This document shows, piece by piece, positions 37,501 to 45,632 of a DNA stretch of 64,000 bases (the first letter of the stretch is position 1; every line of letters begins with the position of its first letter). The position numbers and the translations under genes are program-made. The notes below the pieces were generated by a model. That model was not told the origin of the DNA. It worked only from the letters and a program-made list of their open reading frames with translations, and searched no databases. Origin of the DNA: Atrina japonica (taxonomy: Eukaryota; Mollusca; Bivalvia; Pterioida; Pinnidae); assembly GCA_030159075.1 (NCBI GenBank), contig BROG01000971.1, forward strand, positions 117,501 through 181,500, given 5' to 3'.

Positions 37501-39597
37501 AGATTTTATAACCATATCGCTGATCTATGTAGTTTGTTGCATAATAAATAAGCCATCAGTACTCACATTAGGCCAATGTCTGACCCGATTTATGGTTACT
37601 TTTTTTGTAAAACCTAATTTTACCAAATTAAAAAGTATTCAGTATACTGAGTGTATCATACCTCATTAAAACTTATGATTGCCATCAACTCGTACAGTGG
37701 TCCCCCTATTTGCGACCACCCCCACAAGTGACCACCCCCCTTAAGCGACCAAATTTTCAAAACATAAGCCTTTTTTAATGATAAATTACCTCTTATAAAA
37801 GACCACTCCCATGACGCAACCAGCGACCACTTTTCATTGGCCAAATCATGTTGATTCCATAGAAAACCTTCCTCACGAGCGACTGAGTGTTTTTTAGAAA
37901 GTATAACATTATAAACGAAACTAAATCATTCGCTAGCTCTACTGCGTAACCAAAATGTGAGCGACCAATTTTTTTTATTTTTAAACTCGAATAATTCTAG
38001 CCCGCACTGTATCCAATTCTCTTCATCTTACTAGGTTAATGTAGTGATCGTAGTGAACAGAATATGACGACTGAATAATTCGGGTTATTTAAAAAATAAA
38101 GTACGAAAACATCAAATACGAAACTCAATTACATGCTAGCTCTACCGGGTAACCAATATTTTTATTATCTACAAAATTGCGTCTCATGAAAATGAGAAGA
38201 TTTGAACGAGAAACTGTACCAGTGGTGGATTCAGAAGGGGCCAAGGGGACACGTTCCCCACGGAAGTACCCTCGATTAAAAAAATAATAGGCCTATAATT
38301 CCCTACAAACACGCATTTCTGATCTGCTTGTAATTGATTGCAACACAAGCTGCCCGATATCATTAGTCCTTCGTCTGTCACATCAACACTTGCCGACATG
38401 GTGAAGTCTTACGAGTTTGAAATCTAATTAAAGGTTTATTAGGAATTAATTATCATCGTGGATGTTAATTAGTGTAACACAAAAGACAAGATGATTTGCA
38501 GGTATGTTTAATTAGGCGTGACAAGTAGCAGTTTACCTATTGTATACACATCGGCACCGGAGGCCTTAGACTGGGTACTGTCAAAACAACGTAAGGTGTG
38601 AAATAAACTCAAGGATTATGTTAAGTGTTTGGAACATTTTAAAAATAAAATCAAATTATTATGTGAATACGTTTTTGTGAGTGACAATGTGAACATTTTA
38701 AATCATATGATGCTAATGACCAGAAAGAACCAAATTAAAATGGAAATGTAATATCAATGAATAAAAATTGTCTGAAAACTGTAATACTAGATGTCATTTA
38801 TCATTGACAAGTTATTGGTAGACACCCTCCCAGGAAAGACCACCACCATTATGAGACCACAGGCCTCTTTCATTTAGGGTGGTCTTATAAGGGGAAACCA
38901 CTGTATCAGTACTTTGATTTACTACTTAGATTGATAGTGTATTATACAATAACAAAAGAGAGATATACAAAGGCATAAAAAATCTTCAATTCCTATATAT
39001 TTTGTAAAATTTGCTTCAGAAACCCAGGTTTGGCACCTTTTCACTTGCAATTGAAACTCATCTTTACTATTTGTATATGAATACCATACTGGATCTGACC
39101 ATATTTTCACCAAAAAATATAGAAATATAAAATTTTTTGTGCCTGTGCATAGCTCTTATTTGTTATTCAACTTATTGTACATCAAGTACAAAATCGAAAA
39201 ATGTTTTGGGGTAAACAAAGCTACTGCCCCTTTAAATTCGAGCTCTTCCAAGTGGCTTTTCTGTCATATTTAACTTGTATTGTGTTATTAAGTGCAAAAT
39301 GGACAGTACCAAACAAAGTTTGATTGTCAAGCCATATTTATACACGGGCAATTCGGTTCCGTTCCGTTCCGATCCATTATTAATCAAGAGTTTTACTATA
39401 CCGTTTTCGATTTTATTAATATATGGACTTAAAATCATAACATGCGAGTTATTAATTATAAGGAATTCTCACAATGTTCGGGTGCGAATATATAATCTCT
39501 TACCTATTCCTATCTGAGATGCGAGAGGCTGACTACAAGCCACACATCCATTAGAGCAGACTACGCTAGATCTTCGGGACTGGAATGGAAAACTCAT
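20530..39597 (-). CDS. Gamma-glutamyltransferase (glutathione hydrolase YwrD-like), 11 exons
   Basis: Complete minus-strand gene. Coding exons in order: 39,504-39,597; 36,037-36,190; 33,392-33,545; 31,896-31,986; 30,902-30,999; 28,352-28,607; 27,250-27,421; 24,334-24,493; 23,104-23,206; 22,696-22,840; 20,530-20,770. They total 1,668 bp and join in phase to 555 residues plus TAA, all with GT-AG introns. The family is an N-terminal-nucleophile hydrolase that cleaves gamma-glutamyl bonds (glutathione) and matures by self-cleavage. Visible signatures: [11 protein letters not shown] and STGIGGD near residues 35-65, GRAPA near 84 (substrate-binding Arg), [11 protein letters not shown] with the nucleophile Thr356, [10 protein letters not shown], then [10 protein letters not shown]. 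The 355-residue large and 200-residue small subunits fit the family. No signal peptide or membrane anchor is seen, which sets it apart from animal GGT1. There are no broken frames. The exact substrate is inferred. Confidence 0.93.
20868..21062. mobile_element. SINE-like repeat, family B copy 2
   Basis: In GGT intron 10. Ordered landmarks: GTGTTTTATGTCACACTCAA, TTTGGTGGCGGCCA, GGAGAGAACCCGGTTACAAT, ACTGGCAAACTTTCTCACAA, then AGGTTCCAGCAGGGCTTGAA, which on the minus strand reads as a tRNA-type B-box (GTTCAAGCCC). Similar copies are at 34,778 and 32,130. Confidence 0.7.
22453..22520. repeat. (TA)n microsatellite in GGT intron 10
   Basis: About 34 uninterrupted TA dinucleotides. The open frames rich in Tyr-Ile that cross it are artefacts. 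Confidence 0.97.
22696..22840 (-). CDS. GGT-like gene, exon 10 (residues 428-475)
   Basis: Encodes [20 protein letters not shown] and [11 protein letters not shown], a signature of the small subunit. The usual acidic residue after Gly-Gly is Phe here, as in several YwrD-class proteins to my knowledge. Confidence 0.94.
23104..23206 (-). CDS. GGT-like gene, exon 9 (residues 394-427)
   Basis: Encodes [14 protein letters not shown] and [13 protein letters not shown], the oxyanion and product-strand region of the small subunit. Confidence 0.94.
23325..24310. repeat. 40-bp minisatellite in GGT intron 8
   Basis: About 23 units close to CTTACCACCATAGCTGGACA plus GACTACACAACAGATCTATT, with longer variants carrying CAGAGACTATACACAACATA. 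A higher-order block of 216 bp is repeated almost exactly from about 23,801 and again from 24,017. It fills nearly the whole intron between exons 8 and 9. Confidence 0.95.
24334..24493 (-). CDS. GGT-like gene, exon 8, catalytic (residues 340-393)
   Basis: Contains [19 protein letters not shown]: the Thr after Asp is the autocleavage site and nucleophile (Thr356), and the [14 protein letters not shown] strand follows. It ends [12 protein letters not shown] with donor GTTAGT. The 23.3-24.3-kb minisatellite begins about 25 bp into the following intron. Confidence 0.95.
24846..25121 (-). mobile_element. tRNA-derived SINE, family A copy 2
   Basis: Full-length reverse copy in GGT intron 7, flanked by a perfect 13-bp duplication TGCCACAACTGGA (24,833-24,845 and 25,122-25,134). 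The same tail word TTTAACGTCCCACTC and the same central domain as in the other family A copies are present. Confidence 0.9.
26310..26555 (+). repeat. Dispersed repeat with GACGGACG tail
   Basis: Shares TTCTTGAGAAGAAGATTTTT, CCCATGGGGAT, TTGGCCCAC and AAAAGTTAACG(C) with the reverse-oriented stretch at 61,640-61,870. It ends in an array of ACGGACG words and TGACCTTTCGGTCAGGTGAC, an inverted end. It is probably a non-autonomous DNA transposon tail. Confidence 0.5.
27250..27421 (-). CDS. GGT-like gene, exon 7 (residues 283-339)
   Basis: Encodes [19 protein letters not shown] and [14 protein letters not shown], the helix just before the processing site. Confidence 0.95.
28352..28607 (-). CDS. 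GGT-like gene, exon 6 (residues 198-282)
   Basis: Largest exon, with [26 protein letters not shown] and [15 protein letters not shown], the conserved Asn-Gly-Gln-Gly loop of the YwrD class. Confidence 0.95.
29105..29419 (-). mobile_element. tRNA-derived SINE, family C
   Basis: In GGT intron 5. On the minus strand it starts with a tRNA-like head (GCCACAGTCTAGTAGTAGAG, then the B-box GGTTCGATTCCCGG), followed by the same type of central domain as family A (GATGAGACTTAAAACC, TGTCACGGCAGGCATG) and CCGATGACATCTCGG near the tail. Anticodon-arm structure is lost, so it is not a functional tRNA. Confidence 0.7.
30037..30125. repeat. Miniature palindromic repeat, copy 3
   Basis: Opposite orientation to copies 1 and 2: AACTCATCAACCCCTGAAAA at the left, TGACTTAGACCAGTCCAAAT in the middle and TCTTTAGAGGTAAATGGGTT at the right. 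Confidence 0.6.
30902..30999 (-). CDS. GGT-like gene, exon 5 (residues 165-197)
   Basis: Encodes [20 protein letters not shown] followed by ANTLK. It restores phase 0 at its end. It has no long open frame of its own because it is only 98 bp. Confidence 0.9.
31172..31432. repeat. 33-bp minisatellite in GGT intron 4
   Basis: About eight copies of a unit like GGTGTGTCATCTTGAAGTGA plus ATTTGGCATTTAA. Because 33 is a multiple of three, both strands stay open (repeats such as FKVCHLEVNLA); these frames are not treated as genes. Confidence 0.93.
31896..31986 (-). CDS. GGT-like gene, exon 4 (residues 135-164)
   Basis: Encodes [20 protein letters not shown] between acceptor TATTTGTAG and donor GTAGG. 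Typical of the family's helical segment after GAAAAW. Confidence 0.92.
32130..32302. repeat. SINE-like repeat, family B copy 3
   Basis: Diverged copy in GGT intron 3 with AAGGTGATGGCCAGAAAACC, CAAGAATCAGCTTAGGTTCC and AGCAGGGCTAAAACGCAC, matching the right half of the 20,868 copy. Confidence 0.5.
32935..33325. repeat. 38-41-bp minisatellite in GGT intron 3
   Basis: About ten units of TGGTAAATAACATAATCATT plus GGAGGGGATGGTTTGTAC, decaying toward the right edge next to exon 3 (33,392). Confidence 0.95.
33392..33545 (-). CDS. GGT-like gene, exon 3 (residues 83-134)
   Basis: Opens with [13 protein letters not shown], whose Arg is the conserved carboxylate-binding residue, and carries [16 protein letters not shown]. 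Same length (154 bp) as exon 2 by chance. Confidence 0.95.
34778..34945. mobile_element. SINE-like repeat, family B copy 4
   Basis: Copy in GGT intron 2 with GTGTTTTATGCCACACTCAA, ACGGTGGCAGCC, GAGAACAAGGTTACAATGTA and ACTGGCAAACTTTCTCACAA. It lacks the tRNA-like end, so it is truncated. Confidence 0.65.
36037..36190 (-). CDS. GGT-like gene, exon 2 (residues 32-82)
   Basis: Encodes [17 protein letters not shown] and [14 protein letters not shown], the most conserved large-subunit block. Acceptor TTATAACAG, donor GTGAGT. Confidence 0.95.
36325..36422. repeat. Miniature palindromic repeat, copy 4
   Basis: Lies in GGT intron 1, with TTAACCATTTACCTCATCCA at the left and ATCAGTTGAGGAGTTCAT at the right, and the core GGACTCTTCTAAGTCATTG. 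More diverged than the others. Confidence 0.5.
36423..39503. other. GGT intron 1, no other gene seen
   Basis: A 3.3-kb intron from 36,191 to 39,503. Short frames within it have no domain signatures. Two C-rich stretches (37,695-37,850 and 38,220-38,275) and a GGTGGTCTTATAAGG stretch near 38,880 look like worn dispersed repeats. Confidence 0.5.
39504..39597 (-). CDS. GGT-like gene, exon 1 (residues 1-31)
   Basis: Start ATG at 39,595-39,597, beginning [11 protein letters not shown] and ending at [10 protein letters not shown], the family's N-terminal segment that precedes the [11 protein letters not shown] block. The donor is GTAAGA. The codon split (1 nt) matches exon 2. No in-frame earlier ATG was pursued, so the 5' UTR is undefined. 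Confidence 0.85.
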
Positions 39598-40021
39598 AGC
39601 TACATTTATAAATCAGATTTGCTTAGTAATAAGTTAGAAAACGAAAGTATAAAGTTATGGGATATTTTTAAAGTTACAACTAATACCAAAGTTTTCGCGC
39701 CTCGCTACGCTCGACGAAAAGAGTTGCATTATATGTACTTTTCCTTCCCTGCCCATCATTTTGGTAAAGAAATTTTCGTTTTCTTTTCCTCAGTTTGTAT
39801 GAATCTGAAAATTTATTTGTAAACTTGGCAAATTTTGCATATATATATATATATATATATCAGCGTCGGAAGCAAATTCAAAGTGGGGGGGGGGGGGCTA
39901 AACCAACTTAAAACACATACACATGCCAGAAACGTCTGGGGGCTAAGCCCCAATTTTTAACACCTATGTCTATCTTTGCAAAAAAAGTGGTTAGCCCCCC
40001 CCCCCCCGGTTCCGACGCCTA

Positions 40022-40072
<51 letters not shown>

Positions 40073-40075
40073 GTA
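39598..40075. promoter_or_regulatory. Upstream region of GGT-like gene
   Basis: Only about 480 bp separates the GGT start codon (39,597) from the inverted repeat of the outer Polinton (40,076). The minus-strand promoter should lie here or within the element. The stretch contains a (TA)n run (39,838-39,860), a G-run miniature element and a second (TA)n run. No TATA box or initiator could be assigned. Confidence 0.4.
39861..40023 (+). repeat. G-run MITE-like element, copy 3
   Basis: The longest copy of the family: CAGCGTCGGAAGCAAATT, a G14 run, TAAACCAACTTAAAACACAT, CAGAAACGTCTGGGGGCT, CTATCTTTGCAAAAA, a C14 run, then GTTCCGACGCCTATG. It sits between two (AT)n tracts, as if inserted into a microsatellite. 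Confidence 0.75.
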
Positions 40076-40312
40076 GTATCAACGTATTCCCTATTCTCTG
40101 CTTAAACACAGTCATAATACATTATGCAATAGCAGTGTTAAATCTCAGGTTAAATATAGTCATATTGTAATATGAGATAAAAGGGTTAAATATAGCCATA
40201 ATGGGAATTCCGATGATTTTCTGTGTAGATAATGATTTTTCCAGGTATTATAATGAAAATGTATCGCGCGTTAATGATTACTTTGGAATCATATTTTTTT
40301 TTATTTAAAACG
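40076..40312 (+). repeat. Outer element, left terminal inverted repeat
   Basis: Starts GTATCAACGTATTCCCTATT and ends TTATTTAAAACG. It pairs with 61,152-61,373 in reverse at high identity. An extra 17 bp or so (around CTCAGGTTAAATATAGT) is present only on this side. Confidence 0.92.
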
Positions 40313-40319
40313 CTAACAC

Positions 40320-40573
40320 TTTTTTTTAAGTAAGCATACAGTTGTTTTATCAGTGGATACTATAGAAGAGTCTTATAATGATATAGTAATTAGATTATTA
40401 CATTCTATAGAAAATTTTACTAGAACTCCTGGATCTGGGTGGACAATAGATCAATGTTTGGTGCTGTATATTAATTTTGCAATTTATAGACCTTTTAGAG
40501 GTAGTTCATACATTGATTTACCGTCTGAATTAAAAAATAAGAGGGCTTTTATTAATGTTAAAAATGAATATGA
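40320..40573 (+). pseudogene. POLB: Outer polymerase, N-terminal part, cut by nested insertion
   Basis: Open frame lacking an ATG; the N-terminus merges with the inverted repeat. It carries RLLHSIENFTR, SGWTIDQCLVLYINFAIYRP and FRGSSYIDLPSELKNK, then FINVKN, all hallmarks of the N-terminal domain of the animal Polinton-type polymerase. At 40,574 the inner element begins. The reading frame resumes in the expected conserved motif after 55,567 when one copy of the 6-bp duplication is discounted. That shows the gene was continuous when the inner element inserted. Confidence 0.88.
40568..40573 (+). repeat. Target site duplication of inner Polinton, left
   Basis: ATATGA, repeated exactly at 55,568-55,573. 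Six bases is the normal duplication made by Polinton integrases. Confidence 0.95.
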
Positions 40574-40852
40574 AGTAGTATATGTACTACACTTCAGCTC
40601 ACCTTTTTCCAAGAACTACCTGTACGTGTCGATTTCCCGGAATTCCGTTTGTCACGTGTCCCCATTTGTGACCCCGTTTGTTATTTATATACGTGGATAT
40701 ATATAAATACTGTGTGTGTGTGTAACGCGAAGATGGTTTTTTCAATTTATCTGTGCCTATAGACGATACGCTCCCGTGCTCGCCAGGTAAAACTAACCGC
40801 ACGAGTGTGTCCTGGCAGGTGCTCCAACTGTTATACGTAAATATTGAAAAGG
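40574..40852 (+). repeat. Inner Polinton, left terminal inverted repeat
   Basis: About 280 bp. The outer 120 bp are almost identical to the right end except for an extra CACGTGT. The terminal bases themselves form a small palindrome (GTAGTATATGTACTAC). The inner part is more diverged, with GTGTGTCCTGGCAGGTGCTC near 40,805. Confidence 0.93.
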
Positions 40853-40888
40853 CGTTAAGAAAAGTCTGAAGTTATTAAAAAAAAGGAC

Positions 40889-41380
40889 ATGAGTTTACAG
40901 AAGCTATGCGTTGACGACGAGAATAATAATCTGACGTGGTGGAATCGGCGCGTCGAATGGCGTCGGAGATCGTGTCTCATCGATGTTAAAAGACCCTTCT
41001 TATCATAAAGAAAATGTTAAGGATTGGAAAAGTTTATAACGAATCTCACCGTCTCAAACCCTGGGATCCTACGGTGAATTGGTTTAAAAAAAGATTACTT
41101 TGATCGATGTAACGACCATTTCAAGGCTGGAGAAGATTGGGATCGGGACTTGGCATGGGCAATTAAATATTGCTGGTACGAATGTGTGAATCAGTGGCAC
41201 CGACTCGGGGAAGTAAACGAACCGTGGGAGTGTCGATTGGGAAAGAGAAGTTGGTGGCTTGAATATCGGTTATGGTTTGACGATAGTCGCCCCTGGGATC
41301 CCGAAGTGAATTGGATACAGGTATGCATGAGGCTACAGATTAGCTGGGCCCCTTTGAATAATTTATATGACAACATATAA
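40889..41380 (+). pseudogene. Trp-rich hypothetical protein with repeated motif
   Basis: First gene after the left inverted repeat. ATG at 40,889 opens into a frame that shifts at least twice. Across the frames there are two copies of a motif, KPWDPTVNWFKK and RPWDPEVNWIQ, separated by Trp-rich text (NEPWECRLGKRSWWLEYRLW). The last 230 bp (41,150-41,380) are open. No known family is recognised. The spacing of Trp and Asn suggests a small repeated fold. It could be a spacer gene specific to this lineage. Confidence 0.5.
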
Positions 41381-41387
41381 ATTAATT

Positions 41388-42015
41388 TCACTCGACGAAC
41401 TTATAGTCGGTCGGTTGTTGGTCCGCAAGATCAGTTTGGAGTGTTTGCGTTGCGACAGGTTGTGTTTGAGACGTTTCCTTTCCTCTTCGGGCACGACGTC
41501 GTTCTCGGACATTCGTTGTAACTGAATTTGTCTTTTGGTGAAGAAGAGCACCACCCACTTGATCTGGGATCTAAATGTCTTTTGATGCGCTACTGTAGCG
41601 TTGCGACAGGATCCAGACGGATTGATTGGTTGAAGTCCCGAAAACGCCAGCATGGACAGGGCATCGGCTTTCTTCTTGATCTGTTTCGTGGCCGAGCAGT
41701 CGTCGATGACGTACAGCGTGGGCGTGCCCTTTACACGTCGTAAAAGTGTCTCAACGTGTCTTGCAACAATTCTTCGCCGGTCTTGGAGACCTGGATTGAC
41801 GATGACGACGCGTTTGTCTTTGGGGTGTTTGACGTCTTCTCCTATCCATTTTCTCGATTTGTACGCTATGTGTTGAAGTCGATGGAAGGGCACGGATGAC
41901 GATGTGATCGAAGACGTCTCTGTATTCGTCTTCCAGCAGATCGAGAACGAATTCCGTCTTCCCGCACCCGTGGATAAACAAAGATCATGGCGGCGTGTGC
42001 TTCTCGCATGAACAT
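41388..42015 (-). pseudogene. ATP: Packaging ATPase (FtsK/HerA type), frameshifted
   Basis: Reads from 42,015 down to TGA at 41,388-41,390, about 209 codons over several frames. Walker A is seen as IHGCGKTEFVLDLL near 41,970. A Walker B strand TLYVIDDCSATKQ lies near 41,710, followed by the arginine-containing FRSQIKWVVLFFT and the terminal NDVVPEEERKRLKH block. These match the A32-like genome packaging ATPase of Polintons, which pumps DNA into capsids. It lies just downstream of the capsid gene on the same strand (41 bp apart), consistent with co-transcription. At least four frame changes make it non-functional as assembled. Confidence 0.88.
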
Positions 42016-42055
42016 TTTTTCTTATGGGATTTTAATTTTTCTTAAGAGACGACGC

Positions 42056-43330
42056 TCATGAAACGTCTCGTCCCCACATGTTGATCTGTCCGTCCTTGAC
42101 GGCGAAGATGTAAACGTCCAAGGGATTGGTATCGGTTTCTGGCGTTCTCTCGATGAGGACGGAAATGCCTTCGCTGATGTTCTGAAGCTTACGACCCGTG
42201 CCGTGGAGGTGGTTTTCGGGTGTCGTTCTCAAGTCCAGCCAGAATACCGAAATGGTCTTTGAGATAATTACCCATAAGTCACTTCGCTCAGCTCGAGTTC
42301 CTTGGCGATCGTTTCGGTGACGATTTCACGATTCAGTGAGAAAAAATTTTTAATCTCGTCAAACTGGTGATGCGATCTCATGCCTGCCGTGAACAGTTGG
42401 CTCGGTTCACCCTCGATGGTCGTTTCCACATTGGTGATTCTCGGATTATAAAAACTTTTCGGGATCCTTGACGGAAGGGTCTTTGAAGAGAAAGAGAATG
42501 CCCGCGTAGAGAGTGTGCGGGAGTGTTGATCTGATAATTGAGGGCTGTGTCTGATTTACTCATCTTTTTCTTGCGATAGCGCAATATTTGGTTGAAGAAA
42601 ATAGACGTGCCTGACCCGCGTACCTCTGTCTGATGCTGCGAGCGAGATAGGGGTCGGTGATTTTCTTGAACTCCAACTTCGATGTTAGTGACCTTATAAC
42701 TATGAGCTTTTACCGTCATCGTCGGGGTCCGTCGAGACGAAAATTATGGCATCGTTGAACTTCAACATGTAATTCCAATCGATCTTGTAACCCCGCTTGA
42801 TAAAAGGGTTCGCTCGTCTCCAAGATTTCGAAGTCCAAGGAATGCAAAAGCGATTCCCGAATGCCGCACCGATCTCGTAGTATTCGTTCGTATCGAGAGG
42901 CAATGCATAGTTGATGGGTTTTGCTCTCAGTTTGTGAAGATCGTCGCACTGTATCCCTGATAGACCATTTTACGTCGTTCCATCTTCCAAAGATCTTTGT
43001 AGACGAAGAATTTATCGGCATCGTCGATGCTCTACGGTTTCCGAGATCTTCACCTCGATCTTCTTGACGATGTTACGTCCCAGATTATTATAAACACCGT
43101 TTTGGAGAGATCGCCGCACTTCACGGCGACTTCCATGTCGAAGCACAGTTTCGCGGTGCGAGGGACGTGACGTCGTTCATCGCTCAAATTGGGAAAACGA
43201 ACCGTCAACTCTTGGTTTTCTTCGATGGTCGAAGGACTTGTGGGACACTGTTGACCGTTTGGCGTTTACCCTTTACGCCGAAGGGTGTGCGCAATTTCCT
43301 ATTGGGATCGAGAATGTGTCCGTAATTCAT
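42056..43330 (-). pseudogene. MCP: Major capsid protein, frameshifted
   Basis: From ATG 43,328-43,330 (MNYGHILDPNRKLRTPFGVK) to TGA 42,056-42,058, about 425 codons, the usual size for this Polinton protein. Recognisable blocks over shifting frames: NLGRNIVKKIEVKIS, DDADKFFVYKDLW, ALPLDTNEYYEIGAAFGNRF, then FYNPRI with VETTIEGEPSQLFTAGM, and the end YIFAVKDGQINMWGRDVS. The family forms a double jelly-roll capsid. More than five indels are needed to follow it. The call rests on the order of these blocks and on the ATPase and penton-like neighbours. Confidence 0.87.
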
Positions 43331-43379
43331 AATCTTTTTCTATTAGTAATAAAAAAATTTTAAAGCGTTTTAAAAAAAT

Positions 43380-44563
43380 ATGGTGGAACCGATCACATTC
43401 GATACTCCGCTGTGCGACGATGATGTTGTTGATGATAATAACAATGGTGATCAAGGGTCGAACAACCACCCGCGGATGAAAATACACCCTTGCTGGAGGA
43501 TGTTAATTTACCAGAAGTTTCCCATACACCTCAAGAAGATCAACGAGGTCGAATCGAATTGGGTAAAACAGTCGATAGATGGAAAAAAGAATTTGTGACC
43601 GATAATGACTTAGAATTTTAAAGAAGATGATGAGGGTTTTTATGCAAAGTGGCGCGGTAAGTGATTAGATTAACACACGAAAAAAATCCCAAGAAATTCC
43701 TGGCTGCAGGAACGTTGAGAAGACACGTCTCGCATTCCTCGAAGCTCTGGGTAAAAAAGATATCAGACCGAATATAACGAAGGTCAAACGCAAACCTCGA
43801 GAGTAACTTCGAAGCCATCGAGATGCAAGAAACCAACGTGAAGCAATTGGAGGCCGACGGGAAGAATTGTCTAATAGTATAGAGGATTTAAACCGCGCAC
43901 TACCCGCGAGAGAACTGTTGGTTTAGACCCTGAGAAACATTCGCGGGACTCTGCGCGTCCAAGAAGCCAAGAGAGTGGAGACGGAACGCATGTTGTCGCA
44001 GTGGCAGGAAGATCTGGAAAGGAATCCCGACGATCGGGAACGCATCGAGAGGGAGATCGCCAAGATGCGAGGTGAATTGGACGCAGTGAACGAGAGTGTC
44101 GACGTGCTCAAGGGAAGGTTAAAGTCGCAACTGACCGCCATCAAAGAATCGATTTATGAGGTTACTGGACGATAATCTTCCGTTGCGAGAGCGGATCGTC
44201 GACCTGTTCAGGGAACAGGGGATCACCATCTTCAGCGTCCTGACGGCGATCGGCATGACGATAGGTTTCTTGGTCGAATTGCTCCTTCCCGGGACGATGC
44301 CACCACCCACACCACCCTCCAAACCTCCCCACAAGGAGGGAGGAGTGAAAGAATGGATCAAGAAACAGCTGGACGCGATCGGTAAATTGCTCGCGAGACT
44401 GGCCTCTAAATTCGGCGAGGCGTTAGCATCTTGGGAGCCATCGTGTCCTGGATCATCGAAGCTCGCAAGACGGCGATGTGGTTGGGAGAACATCTGTTCT
44501 ATGGGCATGATCGTCGTCGGCTGGTTGTTAACTAAACTCGACGAAGACCAGAAAAGAAAGTAA
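43380..44563 (+). pseudogene. Conserved Polinton coiled-coil and membrane protein, frameshifted
   Basis: Starts MVEPITFDTPL at 43,380 and divergent from the capsid gene (49 bp between starts). An acidic N-terminal part ends near 43,620 in VTDNDLEF. A middle part contains FLAAGTLRRHV. A long coiled coil follows at 43,950-44,175 (QWQEDLERNPDDRERIEREI). The last part, 44,156-44,563, has LRERIVDLFREQGITIFSVL running into a hydrophobic segment, a Pro-rich linker and EWIKKQLDAIGKLLARLASK. This arrangement recurs in animal Polintons; the role is unknown, and membrane interaction during entry or assembly is a guess. It is split by several frameshifts. Confidence 0.7.
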
Positions 44564-45517
44564 CGATAGAGCCAAACGGCCGTCCTTCTGATCCTCGTGA
44601 TCGTCTGGACGGCGGCTTGTCCTGTAACGCTGACGGCGGTGGTGTGACCTCTACGGGAGGTGGTGATGTGATCTCTACGGGAGGTGGTTTAACCCTCGCG
44701 AACGTTTTCGCGTTGAGGTCGACGTTCGTACTCCGGGTGTCGTGGTGGGAGCAATCAAGATCGACGTTATTGTAATTGGCGATGTTCTTGCCGATTCAGC
44801 TCCATGTTGCTGGGCAGCATGTAGAGTCCCGGATGGACGACGTAGTCGAGCTTGGAATTGGCGTACTTCAGACAGTCTTCGTAGCGCGAGATGTCGGCGG
44901 TAGGTCGAGCGGTTTTGATGGCGTCCTCGACGTTGACCAGGAACTGCTTCTGGGCGTCCAGCTAACGTGGCACCGGCGTCCACGATCGAGGCCCTCGTCT
45001 CCCCCTGCGAGCCCAGGATCGCCCAGGCGAAGACCCGGATGGACGCGTCCAGTCTGGCCAGACCCGGAAGCGTGAAGCCCTCCGGTCGGTTCGCGATGAA
45101 GGTGACCACTTCGTGTTTATATTTCCCGAAGATGTCCCCTTGATCTTCCAGTCCCGCGTCGACTGGCACCCCGAATTCGCGACAGATCCGCTGGTACGAC
45201 GACGCGTCGACGTTGTTCGTGAAGTGCTCGAAGTCGGCGTCGCTGGGTAAGGGGGCGGCGATCTCCTGCAGGAAAAAATCTGATAATAGATGTGGAAACC
45301 GGAAGAACGATTTGGACAGGTGGTCGTTTCCCATGTCCAGCGTCACGCCGCATCCGGTCGTGGCCCACCACACCGCGAAATTCAGCTGGTTTCTGCCAGA
45401 ATCCCTCGATGGGATTTTAAACCACCGCTTCAGCATGGTGTAGTACTTCGAACGTGCCGTCCTCAATTGATCCGGGTTGTCGTACTTGACGAAGATGTTC
45501 TCGAACGACGCGTACAA
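44532..45517 (-). pseudogene. Conserved Polinton protein of unknown function
   Basis: The first 190 codons from 45,517 are open: FVKYDNPDQLRTARSKYYTM, WFKIPSRDSGRNQLNFAVWW, FGVPVDAGLEDQGDIFGKYK. The continuation shifts frame near 44,960 to a stretch with VNVEDAIKTARPTADISRYE and LDYVVHPGLYMLPSNMELNR, then a Pro-rich tail with two PPPVE repeats. I recognise the family as a regular Polinton gene but cannot give a function. Its end converges with the preceding plus-strand gene. The gap 44,564-44,700 is the Pro-rich tail and the repeated GGGAGGTGGT codons. Confidence 0.65.
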
Positions 45518-45632
45518 AATTTTTGGTCACGTTGACGTAGACGTCGAACGAACGATAGATCTAGATTCTCTCTATACTCGTAGACGTTCATTCTCTTTTT
45601 TAAGTTTAAGATTTATTAATATTAAAAACAAC

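Noticed and set aside
44776..45443. Plus-strand open frames of 76-99 codons opposite the minus-strand conserved gene
   Set aside because: They are GC-rich shadows of the real minus-strand frame, which carries the conserved motifs.
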